A stretch of 64,000 nt of DNA, from the NCBI GenBank assembly GCA_964609385.1, contig CAZSSM010000016.1, positions 32,269 through 96,268 on the forward strand. The letters are read 5' to 3'. Below are positions 43,589 to 54,860 of this stretch, one piece after another; position 1 is the first letter of the stretch, and each line of letters begins with the position of its first letter. The position numbers were made by a program, and so were the translations under genes. The notes under the pieces were generated by a model that saw only the letters and a list, made by a program, of their open reading frames with translations, did not search any database and was not told the origin of the DNA. Source of the stretch: CAZSSM01 sp964609385 (GTDB lineage: Bacteria; Planctomycetota; Planctomycetia; Isosphaerales; Isosphaeraceae).

Positions 43589-45715
43589 ATGGCGGTCGCG
43601 AGCAACGGGATCGGTCGTGCGGAGTACCGAGCTTCGGGGCAGGTCAAACTCGTCTGCCCACTCGATTGTCCAGACACATGCCAGATGGTCGTCGACCTGG
43701 CGGACGGCCGAGCCACCAAGTTGCGCGGGGATAAGACCCACCGGTTCACGCGCGGGTTTTTGTGTCAGAAGATGGCTCGGTTCCTCGAGGATCGGGTGTA
43801 CCATCCCGAACGGCTTACCTATCCGCTGCGCAGGGTTGGTCCGAAAGGGAGCGGTCGTTTCGAGCGGATCTCGTGGGATGAGGCGTTGTCGACGATCGTC
43901 GAGCGGATCCGTGCGGAGCTCGACTCGCCCGAGGGTCCTGAGACGATCCTCCCCTACAGCTACGGTGGCACGCTCGGACTGATCCAGGGATCGAGCCTCG
44001 ACCGTTGTTTCTTTCACCTCATCGGCGCGTCGCGGTTGGATCGGACGATCTGTTCAACGGCCGGTGAGCTGGGATACACCTACACCAACGGTTCGGGCAA
44101 GCTCGGGGCCGATCCGTACGGCGTCCCCCAGTCGCGACTGATAATCAATTGGGGTTCGAACACCTGTCATACCAACAGCCATCTCTGGAGCTTGATGGTC
44201 CAGGCCCGCCGCGACAACGGCGCGACCTTGGTGGCCATCGACCCCTACCGGAGCGCGACGGCTCGACGATCGGATTGGCATCTCGCCCCCCGACCTGGGA
44301 CCGACGCAGCACTCGCCTTGGGAATCATGCACGTCCTCTGGCGTGATGAACTCGTCGACCAGGATTACCTCGAACGCTACACGGTCGGAGCCGAAGCGCT
44401 TCGCCAGCGGGTCGTCGATGAGTACGATCCCCAACGTGTCTCGGAGATCACCGGCCTCGCAACCGATGAGATCGAAACGCTGGCCCAGCGCTATGGGACG
44501 ACCCGCCCATCCGTGATCCGAGTCAACTATGGGATGCAGCGCCACGGGGGCGGCGGGATGGCGATGCGGACGATCGCCTGCTTACCCGCCTTGGTCGGGG
44601 CCTGGCGTGACTGGGGCGGTGGCGCCCTGCTCTCGACGAGCGGGACTTACGACCTCGACACCAGTGTGTTGGAACGGCCCGACCTCGGGCCGTTCGCCCG
44701 AACCATCAACATGAACCAACTGGGCTTGGCCCTTGAGGGACGCTTGCCGGGTCCACCGGTCCGGCTCTTGGTCGTCTACAACTGCAATCCAGCAACTGTC
44801 GCGCCCGACCAACGCCTGGTCCGGGCCGGCCTCTCACGCGATGATCTCTTCACCGTCGTCCTGGAACAATTCCCAACCGACACCGTCGACTATGCAGACC
44901 TAGTCTTACCCGCGACGACGCAGGCTGAGCATTTCGACTTGCACGTCTCATATGGCCATCACGACGTCATGCTGAATCGACCGGCAATCGAACCGATTGG
45001 AGAATGCCGATCCAACGCTGACGTCTTTCGTGCTCTGGCCAACCGGCTCGATCTGCCCACCGAGCTGTTCCCCGACGACGAGACCTTGATCCGAGACGCC
45101 TTGGTGGGCGCAGGTCCGCGCGCCTCGGGGATCACTTGGGAACAGCTCTGCGAGCACGGGTCGGTCCGGCTCAACCTACCCGAACGGTTCGTTCCGTTCG
45201 CCGAGGGCGGCTTCCCAACCCCCTCGGGGCGTTGCGAACTGTTCAGCGAGACGATGCGGGATGCCGGTCTCGATCCGCTCCCGACGTATATCCCCCCGCA
45301 CGAGGACCCGCAGACGCGACCCGACCTCGGAGCGCGCTACCCGATCCAACTGATCTCGCCCCCGCGGGCCTCGTTCCTCAACTCGACCTTCGCCAACTCC
45401 GAGCGTCACCGGCAGACGGCGGGCGATCCGACGGTCGATCTGGCCCATGCCGACGCCGAGGCCCGCGGCCTGAATGCGGGTGACTGGTGTCGGATCTACA
45501 ACGATCGTGGGCAGTTCTTGGCTCGAGTCCAACTCGATGGCGCAGTCAAGCCCGGAGTCGCCGTCGCCCAAGGGCTCTACTGGGGAAAGCTCGTGCCCGG
45601 CGGTGCCAACGTGAACCAGACAACCTCGGCCGCCTTGTCTGACTTCGGTGGCGGCGCGACGTTTTTCGACAACCTCGTGCAGATCGAACCGGTCGCGATG
45701 GAGGACCTGCCGTGA
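43589..45715 (+). CDS. Molybdopterin-dependent oxidoreductase with [4Fe-4S] site
   Basis: 708 residues of the DMSO-reductase/formate-dehydrogenase superfamily. N-terminal [4Fe-4S] cysteines Cys23, Cys27, Cys31 (VCPLDCPDTCQ) and Cys59 (GFLCQK), then the molybdopterin body with LIINWGSNTCHTNSHLW, the candidate Mo-ligand region DRTICSTAG (Cys155), VLPATTQAEHFD, and the C-terminal dinucleotide-binding domain with LISPPRASFLNSTF, DAEARGLNAGDWCRIYN and GGANVNQTT. No signal peptide or Tat motif is seen, so probably cytoplasmic. Electron partner and substrate unknown. Its stop overlaps the next gene. Confidence 0.9.
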   Translation: MAVASNGIGRAEYRASGQVKLVCPLDCPDTCQMVVDLADGRATKLRGDKTHRFTRGFLCQKMARFLEDRVYHPERLTYPLRRVGPKGSGRFERISWDEALSTIVERIRAELDSPEGPETILPYSYGGTLGLIQGSSLDRCFFHLIGASRLDRTICSTAGELGYTYTNGSGKLGADPYGVPQSRLIINWGSNTCHTNSHLWSLMVQARRDNGATLVAIDPYRSATARRSDWHLAPRPGTDAALALGIMHVLWRDELVDQDYLERYTVGAEALRQRVVDEYDPQRVSEITGLATDEIETLAQRYGTTRPSVIRVNYGMQRHGGGGMAMRTIACLPALVGAWRDWGGGALLSTSGTYDLDTSVLERPDLGPFARTINMNQLGLALEGRLPGPPVRLLVVYNCNPATVAPDQRLVRAGLSRDDLFTVVLEQFPTDTVDYADLVLPATTQAEHFDLHVSYGHHDVMLNRPAIEPIGECRSNADVFRALANRLDLPTELFPDDETLIRDALVGAGPRASGITWEQLCEHGSVRLNLPERFVPFAEGGFPTPSGRCELFSETMRDAGLDPLPTYIPPHEDPQTRPDLGARYPIQLISPPRASFLNSTFANSERHRQTAGDPTVDLAHADAEARGLNAGDWCRIYNDRGQFLARVQLDGAVKPGVAVAQGLYWGKLVPGGANVNQTTSAALSDFGGGATFFDNLVQIEPVAMEDLP

Positions 45716-46032
45716 CGATCGTCCGCTCGCTCCTCTCCAAGATCTCCGGGAAGTCGACCTTGCAAGAAAACAAGGCGATCCCGCTGACGTTCTACACCCG
45801 GAAGAACTGCGGCTGTTGCGCAAAAGCAATGGACGTCATTGAGGCGGTCCGACGCCGAGGGAAACACGCCTTGACCGTCCAAGCGATCGACATCGACGAC
45901 GATCCAGAACTGGTCGAGCAGTACGGGACCTGGGTCCCGGTCGTCGCCATCGACGGCAAGGTTCGATTCAAAGGCCAAGTCAATCCGCATCTGCTCGAGC
46001 GACTCCTGCGTGCCGAGGCGAGGCGACGCTGA
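45712..46032 (+). CDS. Glutaredoxin-like thiol-disulfide protein (CGCC)
   Basis: 106 residues. Thioredoxin-fold pattern: LTFYTRKNCGCCAKAMDVI with the redox motif C33-G-C-C36, VQAIDIDDDPELVEQYG, then the cis-Pro strand VPVVAIDGKVRFKG. It matches the glutaredoxin-like family (DUF836/Glrx-like). The extra N-terminal 22 residues carry no signal. The GTG start overlaps the preceding TGA by 4 nt, so it is translationally coupled to the molybdopterin enzyme. Confidence 0.85.
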   Translation: MTIVRSLLSKISGKSTLQENKAIPLTFYTRKNCGCCAKAMDVIEAVRRRGKHALTVQAIDIDDDPELVEQYGTWVPVVAIDGKVRFKGQVNPHLLERLLRAEARRR

Positions 46033-46033
46033 G

Positions 46034-46828
46034 ATGGCCTCTCGAATGACGAGTGAATCACGATTCGTCGTCCCGATCGGCGGCGTCCTTGGCCTCTTCG
46101 GCAAGCAGCCGATGCCGGGACGAGTCAAGACACGCTTGGCGCGGACCTTTGGCGATGACTGGGCGGCCCGCTGCCACGAGGCGATGCTCTTCGATGCGCT
46201 CGAAGCTTGGGGAGTGGGATACCCGATCGACGCTCAGTCAACGTCCGTCCATAATCCGCCAAGAGAACGGGACCGACGTCGTGTCTTCGGACTGGCCCCC
46301 GACGAGTCGCATTCTTGGTTCGCCAAACAGATTCCCGATGCTTGGGGCTGGGAGCTTTGCCCTCAAGGAGAGGGTGACCTTGGGAACCGAATGGCCCGTT
46401 TCTTCGATCGCGAACTTGCGAGGCCCGACACCGAACGCGCGGTCCTGATCGGATCGGACAGTCCCACGCTCCTATCGCGACTGATCCTCGAGGCATTCGA
46501 CGCCTTGATCGAGCACGATCTGGTGCTCGGGCCTTCGACCGACGGGGGCTACTATCTGATCGGGATGTCTCGACATCTCCCCGAGTTGTTCGAAGGAGTC
46601 GCCTGGAGTACGTCAACGGTCTTGGGAGCGACGGTTGAATCGGCTCGTCGGTCCGGCCTCCGCTTGGCCGTGCTCGATCCGTGGTATGATATCGATGCTG
46701 CCGACGATCTCTACATGATGGTCGGACATATGCGGTCTTTGGAAATGTCGGGGAATCCCTTCCGCAAAGGGCGCTTATGGTCCTTGATTAAAGACACTAA
46801 TTTAATCCCTGAGGATGCGGAACGATGA
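46034..46828 (+). CDS. DUF2064/TIGR04282-type glycosyltransferase
   Basis: 264 residues with the family marks LGLFGKQPMPGRVKTRLA, GDLGNRMARFF, AVLIGSDSPTL, LVLGPSTDGGYYLIGM, LFEGVAWSTSTVL and a final DPWYDIDAADDL. TIGR04282 proteins occur in arsenosugar-type biosynthesis; many homologs are only described as DUF2064, so the substrate is open. It starts 2 nt after the glutaredoxin-like gene and overlaps the next by 4 nt. Confidence 0.9.
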   Translation: MASRMTSESRFVVPIGGVLGLFGKQPMPGRVKTRLARTFGDDWAARCHEAMLFDALEAWGVGYPIDAQSTSVHNPPRERDRRRVFGLAPDESHSWFAKQIPDAWGWELCPQGEGDLGNRMARFFDRELARPDTERAVLIGSDSPTLLSRLILEAFDALIEHDLVLGPSTDGGYYLIGMSRHLPELFEGVAWSTSTVLGATVESARRSGLRLAVLDPWYDIDAADDLYMMVGHMRSLEMSGNPFRKGRLWSLIKDTNLIPEDAER

Positions 46829-47364
46829 CGAGGCCCGACCCGATCGCGATCACCGAGGGCGCCCTACATCCGTCCGGGTTGGACGAGGAGTCGTTGATGG
46901 GCGACTGCGCGATCTTGTTCATGCGACGGAGCGGTCCCGGCGGTCAGAACAAGAATAAGGTGGAGACCGCCGTCATCCTCGAGCATCGTCCGACCGGCAT
47001 TCGTGCTGAGGCCAACGAGAGCCGGAGCCAGCAGGAGAATCGGAAGTCGGCCGTCTTTCGACTGCGCACCAAACTGGCTCTCGAGGCGCGTCGATCGGTC
47101 AACATCGAGGAACCGCCGAGCCCGCTTTGGAACTCACGGCTGAAGGGCGGACGGATCCAGGTTAGTCCGAGCCATCGCGACTTCCCGAGCTTGCTCGCCG
47201 AGGCTCTCGATCGCATCCACGTCTTGGAGTATGACGTCAAAGCCGCCGCCGAGGTGCTCGGGTGCAGCACCTCGCAACTGGTCAAGTTTCTCAAGGACGA
47301 GCCCAAGGCGATCCGCCTGGTCAACGACCAACGCAAAGAGCGTGGACTCCGACCGTACCAATAA
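46825..47364 (+). CDS. Release-factor-like peptidyl-hydrolase domain protein
   Basis: 179 residues. The GGQ loop (RRSGPGGQNKNKVETAV; Gly39, Gly40, Gln41) and RAEANESRSQQENRKSAV match the RF-1 domain alone, without codon-recognition domains, as in ArfB (YaeJ) and similar rescue factors. The C-terminal half (from about residue 100) is a separate helical region with EVLGCSTSQLVKFLKDEP. It is coupled by a 4-nt ATGA overlap to the DUF2064 gene. Family knowledge implies hydrolysis of peptidyl-tRNA on stalled ribosomes; this protein has not been shown to do so. Confidence 0.88.
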   Translation: MTRPDPIAITEGALHPSGLDEESLMGDCAILFMRRSGPGGQNKNKVETAVILEHRPTGIRAEANESRSQQENRKSAVFRLRTKLALEARRSVNIEEPPSPLWNSRLKGGRIQVSPSHRDFPSLLAEALDRIHVLEYDVKAAAEVLGCSTSQLVKFLKDEPKAIRLVNDQRKERGLRPYQ

Positions 47365-47409
47365 ACCGATCGCACGGGAAAGTCATCGATTGGGCTTCAA
47401 GGGCTGCTC

Positions 47410-48873
<1,464 letters not shown>

Positions 48874-48881
48874 CGTCCCGA

Positions 48882-51800
48882 TCAATCGATGAAGAGGAAT
48901 TCGTTGGTCATCAGCAACGCGTGGGCGTACGCGTCCCAGGCGTCCATTGGTTCGTTAAGGGGTCCATGGAAGTCGCGGGCGAACTCCCAGCGCTTGGGAC
49001 GGGTCGCTCGCGAAGCGTTGGAGGGCGAGGTCGCGCGGATCCTCGGTTTCCAGGCGAACGAGTCGAAGGCGTGTCCGTCTCGGCAGTCGACGACGAAATC
49101 AAGTGTCTCGCCGACCTCGACGTGGACGGCCGACTCTGCGGTGGCGACGTTGTCGTTGTGGGCCACCCAGGCCCCGAGCAGTCCTCGACGACTCGAGACG
49201 ATCCGACCTCGGACCCCGTCGCCCTTCGCGCTTTGATGCGTGAGCGTTCCGTCGATGTCGATGGAGAGATCCTCGGGTGCGGTCCAACGGATGATCGCCG
49301 CGCGATCGGCGCGGGGACCGACATGACCGCCTTCAGCGTTCAGATGTAGGTAGCGACCGACCGGATCGGGCAAGCCGTCGCCGAACTGCCAGGCCTCGCC
49401 GGTCCAGTGAGGCAAGGCGGTCCATCGCGTGACGCGGTTGGCCTGCTCGTCGTACAGTCCGTAGCCGTAGCTCCAACTCGCCGATGGGTCTCTTTGCCCA
49501 AACGACTCGGCGGACAAGGCTTCGAAGCGGTCGAGGAACTGGTTCGCCAACGCGACCTCGACCGGCTCGGTCGATCGCGCGAAGAGCCGTCGGTGGATTT
49601 GATCGACGCGGGAACCGACTGCTCCGTCCTCGAACTCGGAGGCCAACGCGCGGGCGAGCCTGATCATCGGTGGAGCGTTGAGCAGGAAAAGCGCCTGTTG
49701 GGGAACGGTCGTTCGGGCGCGTCGGCCCGTCGAGGTGTTGGGGTTGGCCGCGTCGAAGGTCCGGAACAGGCCGGGAATGTTCTGGCGGTCGAGGAAGGCA
49801 TAGACGGTTCGTCGGGGGGTCGGATCGTCGCCGGTAATCGAGACCGAACGGCCGCCCATGGTCGCTTCGAGCCGACCCGAGACGGCCAGCAACGCGTCCC
49901 GGAGCGGCTCGAACTCCAAGCGTCGCCGGTTCATCCGCCAAACGAGCCGGTTCTCGGGATCGGTCCGCGCTGCGTCCTCGCGTGTCGTTGACGACTGCCG
50001 ATATGTGTGCGAGAGCAGGATCCGCCGATGGGTCCGTTTGATCGACCAGCCGTCCTCGACGAACCGGGAGGCGAGGTAATCGAGCAGAAGCGGGTGGGTC
50101 GGCCGATCGCTCCGCGTTCCGAAATCGCTGGGCGTCTCGACGAAGCCGCGACCGAAGTGATGGCCCCAGATCCGGTTGATCATCACGCGGGCGGTCAGCG
50201 GGTTGGCCGGATCAGCGATCTTGCGGGCCAGTTCGAGCCGACCGCTTCCCTTGCGGAACGGTTGACGGTCTTGGCCGTCGAGCAGTTCGAGGAACCGTCG
50301 AGGGACCGACTCGCCTCGACGGCCGGGTTGGCCGCGTTCGAAGATGTACGGATCGACCGGACGCTGGCGATCGCGGACGATCATCGCTCGGGGAGGCGAA
50401 CCGGGATGCTCGACCTCTAACCGATCGATCCGACGCTCGAGCCGCCGACGCTCGTTCCGCTCGGCGCGGTTCAACAGGGCGGTCACATCGCCGAGTCCGA
50501 TCGATGCCAAGCCATCCGGACCATACAGCGCATCGCGGAAGCGCTCGCGGTCCTCGATCCACTGCGTATCACGGTCCAAGTCGGTCGCCTCCTCGTCGAG
50601 CCCGGAGAGCGTCGACGCGATCACGATTCCGATGTCGACCGGCTTGTCAGATCGAACCACGTGCGGCAAGCGATCTCGGACGAAGCGGTTCACGGGTGGG
50701 TTGAGGCTTTCGAACTGCTGATCGAGCGAATCGAGATCGAGTGATTGGGCCTCATCGGGTTGATTCAGGACGAGCCGGCTCCAGACATAGAACGGGTCGT
50801 CGGACGCGGGTGTCGCACGAGCAATCCGAGCTCGGGCGCGATCGACGAACCAGTTCAGGAGTCGGGGCCGGAGGTCGTCTTCCTGGGCGATCGATTCCCG
50901 AGCGTTGCGGTCCCCCCCGAAGTCGAGTCGAACCGCTGCACCGACGTACTCGTGAAGCCGTTCGCGGAGATGGGCCTCGATCTGCGCCCGGAGTTCCTCC
51001 ATCTTCGCGTCGAGATCGGCTCGACGCTTGGCCCGCTCGGCCCGATAGGACTCGACATGCGGGTTGGTCTCGCCGCCCGGCAATCTGGGCAGCGATTCGG
51101 GTTCCTCGACGCTCGCGAACACGCCGTAGAGCGAGTAGTAATCGGCCGTGGGGATCGGGTCGTACTTATGGTCGTGGCATCGCGCACAGGTAACGGTCAG
51201 GCCCATCAGGCCGCGCGTGGTCACGTCGATCCGATCGTCGATGATGTCGTGCCGATTGTTCAGGAACCGTCGGCCGACGGTCAGGAACCCGAGCGCGGCC
51301 ACCGATTCGGGGGCCTCCTCGGCCATCGGTGCGTCCGCCTCCAGGTCGGCGGCCAACTGCTCGATGATGAAGCGGTCGTAAGGCGTATCGCGATTGAACG
51401 CTTTCACAACGTAATCGCGATAGGTGTAGGCGTTGGGATAGCGCCGTTCTTCGGTGAAGACGTAGCCTTTGGTGTCGGCGTAACGAGCTACATCGAGCCA
51501 GTATCGACCCCAGCGCTCACCATATCGGGGCGAGGCCAAGAGCCGGTCAACCAACCTCGAGACCGCATCCGGTCGGTTATCGGTCAGGAACGCCTCGACC
51601 TCCTCGACGGTCGGCGGAAGCCCGAGCAGGTCGAAACTGAGCCGACGAATCAAGGTCCGACGATCCGCGCGTAGCGAGGGGTTCAAGCCCTGCTCAGCCA
51701 ACCGCGTCTGGACGAACGCGTCGACGGCATTGAGCGGCTCGACGCCCGAATCGAGCCTCGATCCACTCGGGACCGGGGAATCCCGGACCGTTCGAAACGC

Positions 51801-52298
51801 CCAGTGCGACTCGGAGCGGGCGATCATCTCCGACTCTTCGAGAGAAGCATTCGGGTCGGACCAGGCCAGACCGTCGGCGATCCAGCGTGCCAGGACGCGT
51901 TGTTGTTCCTCGAGCAGTTCGCCTTTGGGCGGCATCTGGGGGAAGTCCTCGTACTCGACCGCCCAGACCAACAAACTGTCCTGCGGAGATCCCAACTCGA
52001 CGACCGGCCCGGAATCGCCTCCCGCTAAGATCCTTTCCCGACTGTCCAAGCGCAGTCCGCCCTTCTGGGCCTCCGGACCGTGGCAATTGAGACAGTGCTC
52101 GACCAGGATCGGCCGGACCGACGACTCGAAGAACGCGACCGCCTCGGCGGAGAACGCCGGACCATCGTTCGGCTCCACGCTGGCTTCGACCGCCTCGACG
52201 GCCTGGACAGTGGAACCGATCAACGCCCCGAAGGTCGCGACCCCGAACCAAGCACAAAGGCGTCCGATCTTTACGGTGAGTCGAAGAGCCAACACCAA
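48882..52298 (-). CDS. PSD1/planctomycete cytochrome-type protein (DUF1549-DUF1553)
   Basis: 1138 residues. After a signal-like segment come the planctomycete cytochrome C motif EHCLNCHGPEAQKGGL (Cys69, Cys72, His73), the DUF1549 block ADRRTLIRRLSFDLLGLPP and YGERWGRYWLDVARYADTKGY, and DUF1553 (LTARVMINRIWGHHFGRG, SDRPTHPLLLDYLASRF, LEFEPLRDALLAVSG). The DUF1553 C-terminus is split by a beta-rich insertion (about 950-1085) before AWDAYAHALLMTNEFLFID. A TTG at 52298 has GGAGGT 8 nt upstream and was chosen over a TTG at 52382. Paired in an operon with DUF1501. Function in the group is unclear. Confidence 0.92.
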   Translation of the reverse strand: MVLALRLTVKIGRLCAWFGVATFGALIGSTVQAVEAVEASVEPNDGPAFSAEAVAFFESSVRPILVEHCLNCHGPEAQKGGLRLDSRERILAGGDSGPVVELGSPQDSLLVWAVEYEDFPQMPPKGELLEEQQRVLARWIADGLAWSDPNASLEESEMIARSESHWAFRTVRDSPVPSGSRLDSGVEPLNAVDAFVQTRLAEQGLNPSLRADRRTLIRRLSFDLLGLPPTVEEVEAFLTDNRPDAVSRLVDRLLASPRYGERWGRYWLDVARYADTKGYVFTEERRYPNAYTYRDYVVKAFNRDTPYDRFIIEQLAADLEADAPMAEEAPESVAALGFLTVGRRFLNNRHDIIDDRIDVTTRGLMGLTVTCARCHDHKYDPIPTADYYSLYGVFASVEEPESLPRLPGGETNPHVESYRAERAKRRADLDAKMEELRAQIEAHLRERLHEYVGAAVRLDFGGDRNARESIAQEDDLRPRLLNWFVDRARARIARATPASDDPFYVWSRLVLNQPDEAQSLDLDSLDQQFESLNPPVNRFVRDRLPHVVRSDKPVDIGIVIASTLSGLDEEATDLDRDTQWIEDRERFRDALYGPDGLASIGLGDVTALLNRAERNERRRLERRIDRLEVEHPGSPPRAMIVRDRQRPVDPYIFERGQPGRRGESVPRRFLELLDGQDRQPFRKGSGRLELARKIADPANPLTARVMINRIWGHHFGRGFVETPSDFGTRSDRPTHPLLLDYLASRFVEDGWSIKRTHRRILLSHTYRQSSTTREDAARTDPENRLVWRMNRRRLEFEPLRDALLAVSGRLEATMGGRSVSITGDDPTPRRTVYAFLDRQNIPGLFRTFDAANPNTSTGRRARTTVPQQALFLLNAPPMIRLARALASEFEDGAVGSRVDQIHRRLFARSTEPVEVALANQFLDRFEALSAESFGQRDPSASWSYGYGLYDEQANRVTRWTALPHWTGEAWQFGDGLPDPVGRYLHLNAEGGHVGPRADRAAIIRWTAPEDLSIDIDGTLTHQSAKGDGVRGRIVSSRRGLLGAWVAHNDNVATAESAVHVEVGETLDFVVDCRDGHAFDSFAWKPRIRATSPSNASRATRPKRWEFARDFHGPLNEPMDAWDAYAHALLMTNEFLFID

Positions 52299-52500
52299 GG
52301 TGAGAGACCTCCAGCAAGTCCGGTCGATCCGGCAACGACGTCGAAATCTCCTGCGACGCGCGTGCGAAACGTTGTCCAACAATCGTTAGACGTCGCCGAA
52401 TCTTAATCGAGTCGACACGTCTGGTCAAAGCGAGCTGGACCGCGGGCGCGGTGTTCAGCGCGCGAGGTGTCCCGTAGTCAACGTTGTTCTGAAGAGGGGC

Positions 52501-53523
52501 TCATGGGGTTGGGGACTCGGTCGAAGCCCCTTCGAGCATGGCCTGGGCAACAGCCAAGCCGGACAGCGCGGCCGATTCGACCACCGAGCCGGTGAACCCG
52601 TCGCCGGCCAGCCAGAGACCGGGCAATCCCGGAAGCGTGACGTATGGCCGGTCGGTCCAGGGATCTCTCACGAAGCTGTAGCGCCAGCGTTGGACCTGCC
52701 AGGAGAGAACCTTTGCATCCCCAAGCGCCTCGGCTGCGGGCTCTGATCCGAGGAGCAACTCGCGGATCGTCTCATGCGGCGTCTCGAATTGGGCGTTCGA
52801 GAACTCGGCCGAGCCAAGCAGGGTGAGCGCGGGTTCGGTCGAGATCCCCTTGACCTGATTGTCGGCGATCCAGCAGAGCGGACCGCTGTCGAAGGCCAGG
52901 GCGCCGGGGGTCTTGAGCGTGCTCGGACGATCGAGGTGCACCAGCAACGCGAAGCACGGATCGTACTGGATCGCGGCGAGACGCCCCCGGACATCATCCG
53001 TCAACGCGAGGGCGCTGGCGTCGAACAGGTCGAGGGCTTGCGGGACCGGCATTGTGAGCAGGACCCGACGTGCATGATAGGTCGTCCCCGACTCGGCACG
53101 GACGATCCATCTGCCGTCGCCGTCTTCGACCCGAAGCGCTTCGATCCGCTCGCCTCGGGTGATCGGCAGGTCGGCCGCCCAAGCCTTGGCCAGGTCGGTG
53201 ATCCCCCGAGTGCCCCGATAGGCCGGGCTGGGTGCTCGGAAGCCGGGCTGACCGGTCTGGTCCAGTTCATCGCTCCAGACCACTGCCGATCCCGTGTCGA
53301 GCAATGGGGCCAACCCGGCGGTGAAATGGGGGTTGGTGGCGCGGACGTATTGGACGCCATGGTCGAAGACCGCCCTGTCAATCCGTCGTGTGGCCATCCG
53401 TCCGCCCAGGCCGCGACCCTTGTCGACGATCCGGATCTGCCAGCCGGCGCGCTGTAGGGCACCTCCGGCGAACAGACCCGCTGCGCCGGCACCTATAATC
53501 AGGGCATCCAACGTCATGCTCAT
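52501..53523 (-). CDS. NAD(P)/FAD-dependent oxidoreductase, renalase-like
   Basis: 340 residues. N-terminal Rossmann motif LDALIIGAGAAGLFAG (Gly11, Gly13, Gly16), then RIVDKGRGLGGRMATRR, VFDHGVQYVRA and a C-terminal FAD motif LWLAGDGFTGSVVESAALSG. This is the COG3380/renalase-like amine-oxidase-related family. The ATG at 53523 has GGAG with a 6-nt spacer; an upstream frame to 53595 has no SD advantage. No partner gene is adjacent. Substrate unknown. Confidence 0.9.
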   Translation of the reverse strand: MSMTLDALIIGAGAAGLFAGGALQRAGWQIRIVDKGRGLGGRMATRRIDRAVFDHGVQYVRATNPHFTAGLAPLLDTGSAVVWSDELDQTGQPGFRAPSPAYRGTRGITDLAKAWAADLPITRGERIEALRVEDGDGRWIVRAESGTTYHARRVLLTMPVPQALDLFDASALALTDDVRGRLAAIQYDPCFALLVHLDRPSTLKTPGALAFDSGPLCWIADNQVKGISTEPALTLLGSAEFSNAQFETPHETIRELLLGSEPAAEALGDAKVLSWQVQRWRYSFVRDPWTDRPYVTLPGLPGLWLAGDGFTGSVVESAALSGLAVAQAMLEGASTESPTP

Positions 53524-53877
53524 TCGAGGCTCCGGGACTCGAAACGATCGACGATCGCGGTCCGACCGGATCGTCGTCGAGATGGCCACGCTCAACAGCT
53601 TCCGTCGCGGTCACGCCCCACGCGATCTCGCGTTGAATTCGTTGTAGGCGACCCGATCCCGAAGCAATTCGGCTTGAGGCCCTCTCGGTGTCGCATCGTT
53701 CAAGAGGTCCCTGGTATCGTGGCTCGGCAAAGGAACGATGGGGCGAGTCGGAATGTCGATCATCGAGACGACTCGGCGACGTCGACCCCGTCGAAGGCCC
53801 ACAATGGGACTGTTGGGGCTCGTCTGCGGGTCTGGCCCTCGATGAGCCATCCTTGTGACCGTTGATGGGGTTCGAAG
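53524..53877. other. Divergent intergenic region
   Basis: 354 bases between the renalase-like gene and the zinc-ribbon membrane protein. GC-rich, with a small CGATCG dyad but no gene, canonical promoter or terminator that I can support. Confidence 0.4.
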
Positions 53878-54837
53878 ATGCCTCGGTTGTTGCGGAACCG
53901 CGAGATCGCCTTTTGCTGCTTGGTCTGTCGCCAGCCCAACCGGGCTCACGCCATGCAGGTCGGCCGCACCGTGACCTGCTCGACATGCATGACCGATCTG
54001 ATCGTGCCCGATCCGGTCCCTCAAGGGGCGCCGACTGGGTCTGGCGATCCCGACGCGATCCTGCTCGATCCGGCCTTCGGGAGCGTCGATGCCTCCACGA
54101 TCGCGGATCTGTCGACCGGAGCATCGCGTGACGACTTCGGGGGGCTCGCCGCGTTTCTTCAACGACGGATCGCACTCCTCGTCCTGATCGGGCTCTACGT
54201 CGTGATGGTGTTCTGGTCCCTGAACTCGATCCAGATCGCTGCGTTGTTCTTTCAGCTTTCGTTGATCGCCAGCGTCATCGCCTTGATGATCGGCGTTGGA
54301 CTCTCGGTGATCATCCCGTTTCAAGAGAGCCTGGCCGTCGGATTCTGCAACCTGCTGGTCCCGTTCTACAACATCTACTACACCGTCACGCGTTGGAATG
54401 AATCGAAATATTCCGTCTACGCAATCTTGTTGGGGGTTCTGTTCTTGAGCGTCGGGGTCTTGGTGGTCTCCCGCTGGGGCGGAGGCGCAGTGCTCGATCC
54501 GGAGCCGCTCAATGCGGTCGAGCAGTTGCAGCGCGACCATCCCCAGGAAACCGTGACCGTCTCAGTCGGTCCGATTGCCCAGCAGGACCCCGAGCGGACC
54601 GGACCGATCCGACGGACCATCGTCGAGGCGCTCCGAATCCCACCTGAGAACCTCGTCGAAGTCTGGGATGATCAGGACAAGGTCGACGACGAGCCGCGAT
54701 GGCTCCTGGCCGCCCGTTCCGAAGTCCCGGTCGCACAGATCGTCCGGTCCCTGAGCGATGGACTCGACGTCGTCGCCTTCGCTCGAAACCGATACGTCAA
54801 CGTCGAACTCGACATGCCGCTCAATCCCGATGAGTAA
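53878..54837 (+). CDS. Zinc-ribbon membrane protein of unknown function
   Basis: 319 residues. The N-terminal CCLVCRQPNRAHAMQVGR then VTCSTCMTDL has two CxxC pairs (Cys14/Cys17, Cys34/Cys37), likely a small zinc ribbon. A linker (40-95) leads to three or four membrane segments (about 99-206) and an acidic soluble C-terminal domain. No enzymatic motif is visible. Planctomycetes have many such proteins, usually uncharacterised. Confidence 0.6.
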   Translation: MPRLLRNREIAFCCLVCRQPNRAHAMQVGRTVTCSTCMTDLIVPDPVPQGAPTGSGDPDAILLDPAFGSVDASTIADLSTGASRDDFGGLAAFLQRRIALLVLIGLYVVMVFWSLNSIQIAALFFQLSLIASVIALMIGVGLSVIIPFQESLAVGFCNLLVPFYNIYYTVTRWNESKYSVYAILLGVLFLSVGVLVVSRWGGGAVLDPEPLNAVEQLQRDHPQETVTVSVGPIAQQDPERTGPIRRTIVEALRIPPENLVEVWDDQDKVDDEPRWLLAARSEVPVAQIVRSLSDGLDVVAFARNRYVNVELDMPLNPDE

Positions 54838-54860
54838 GCGTCTTCGAGAGATCCTCGAAC

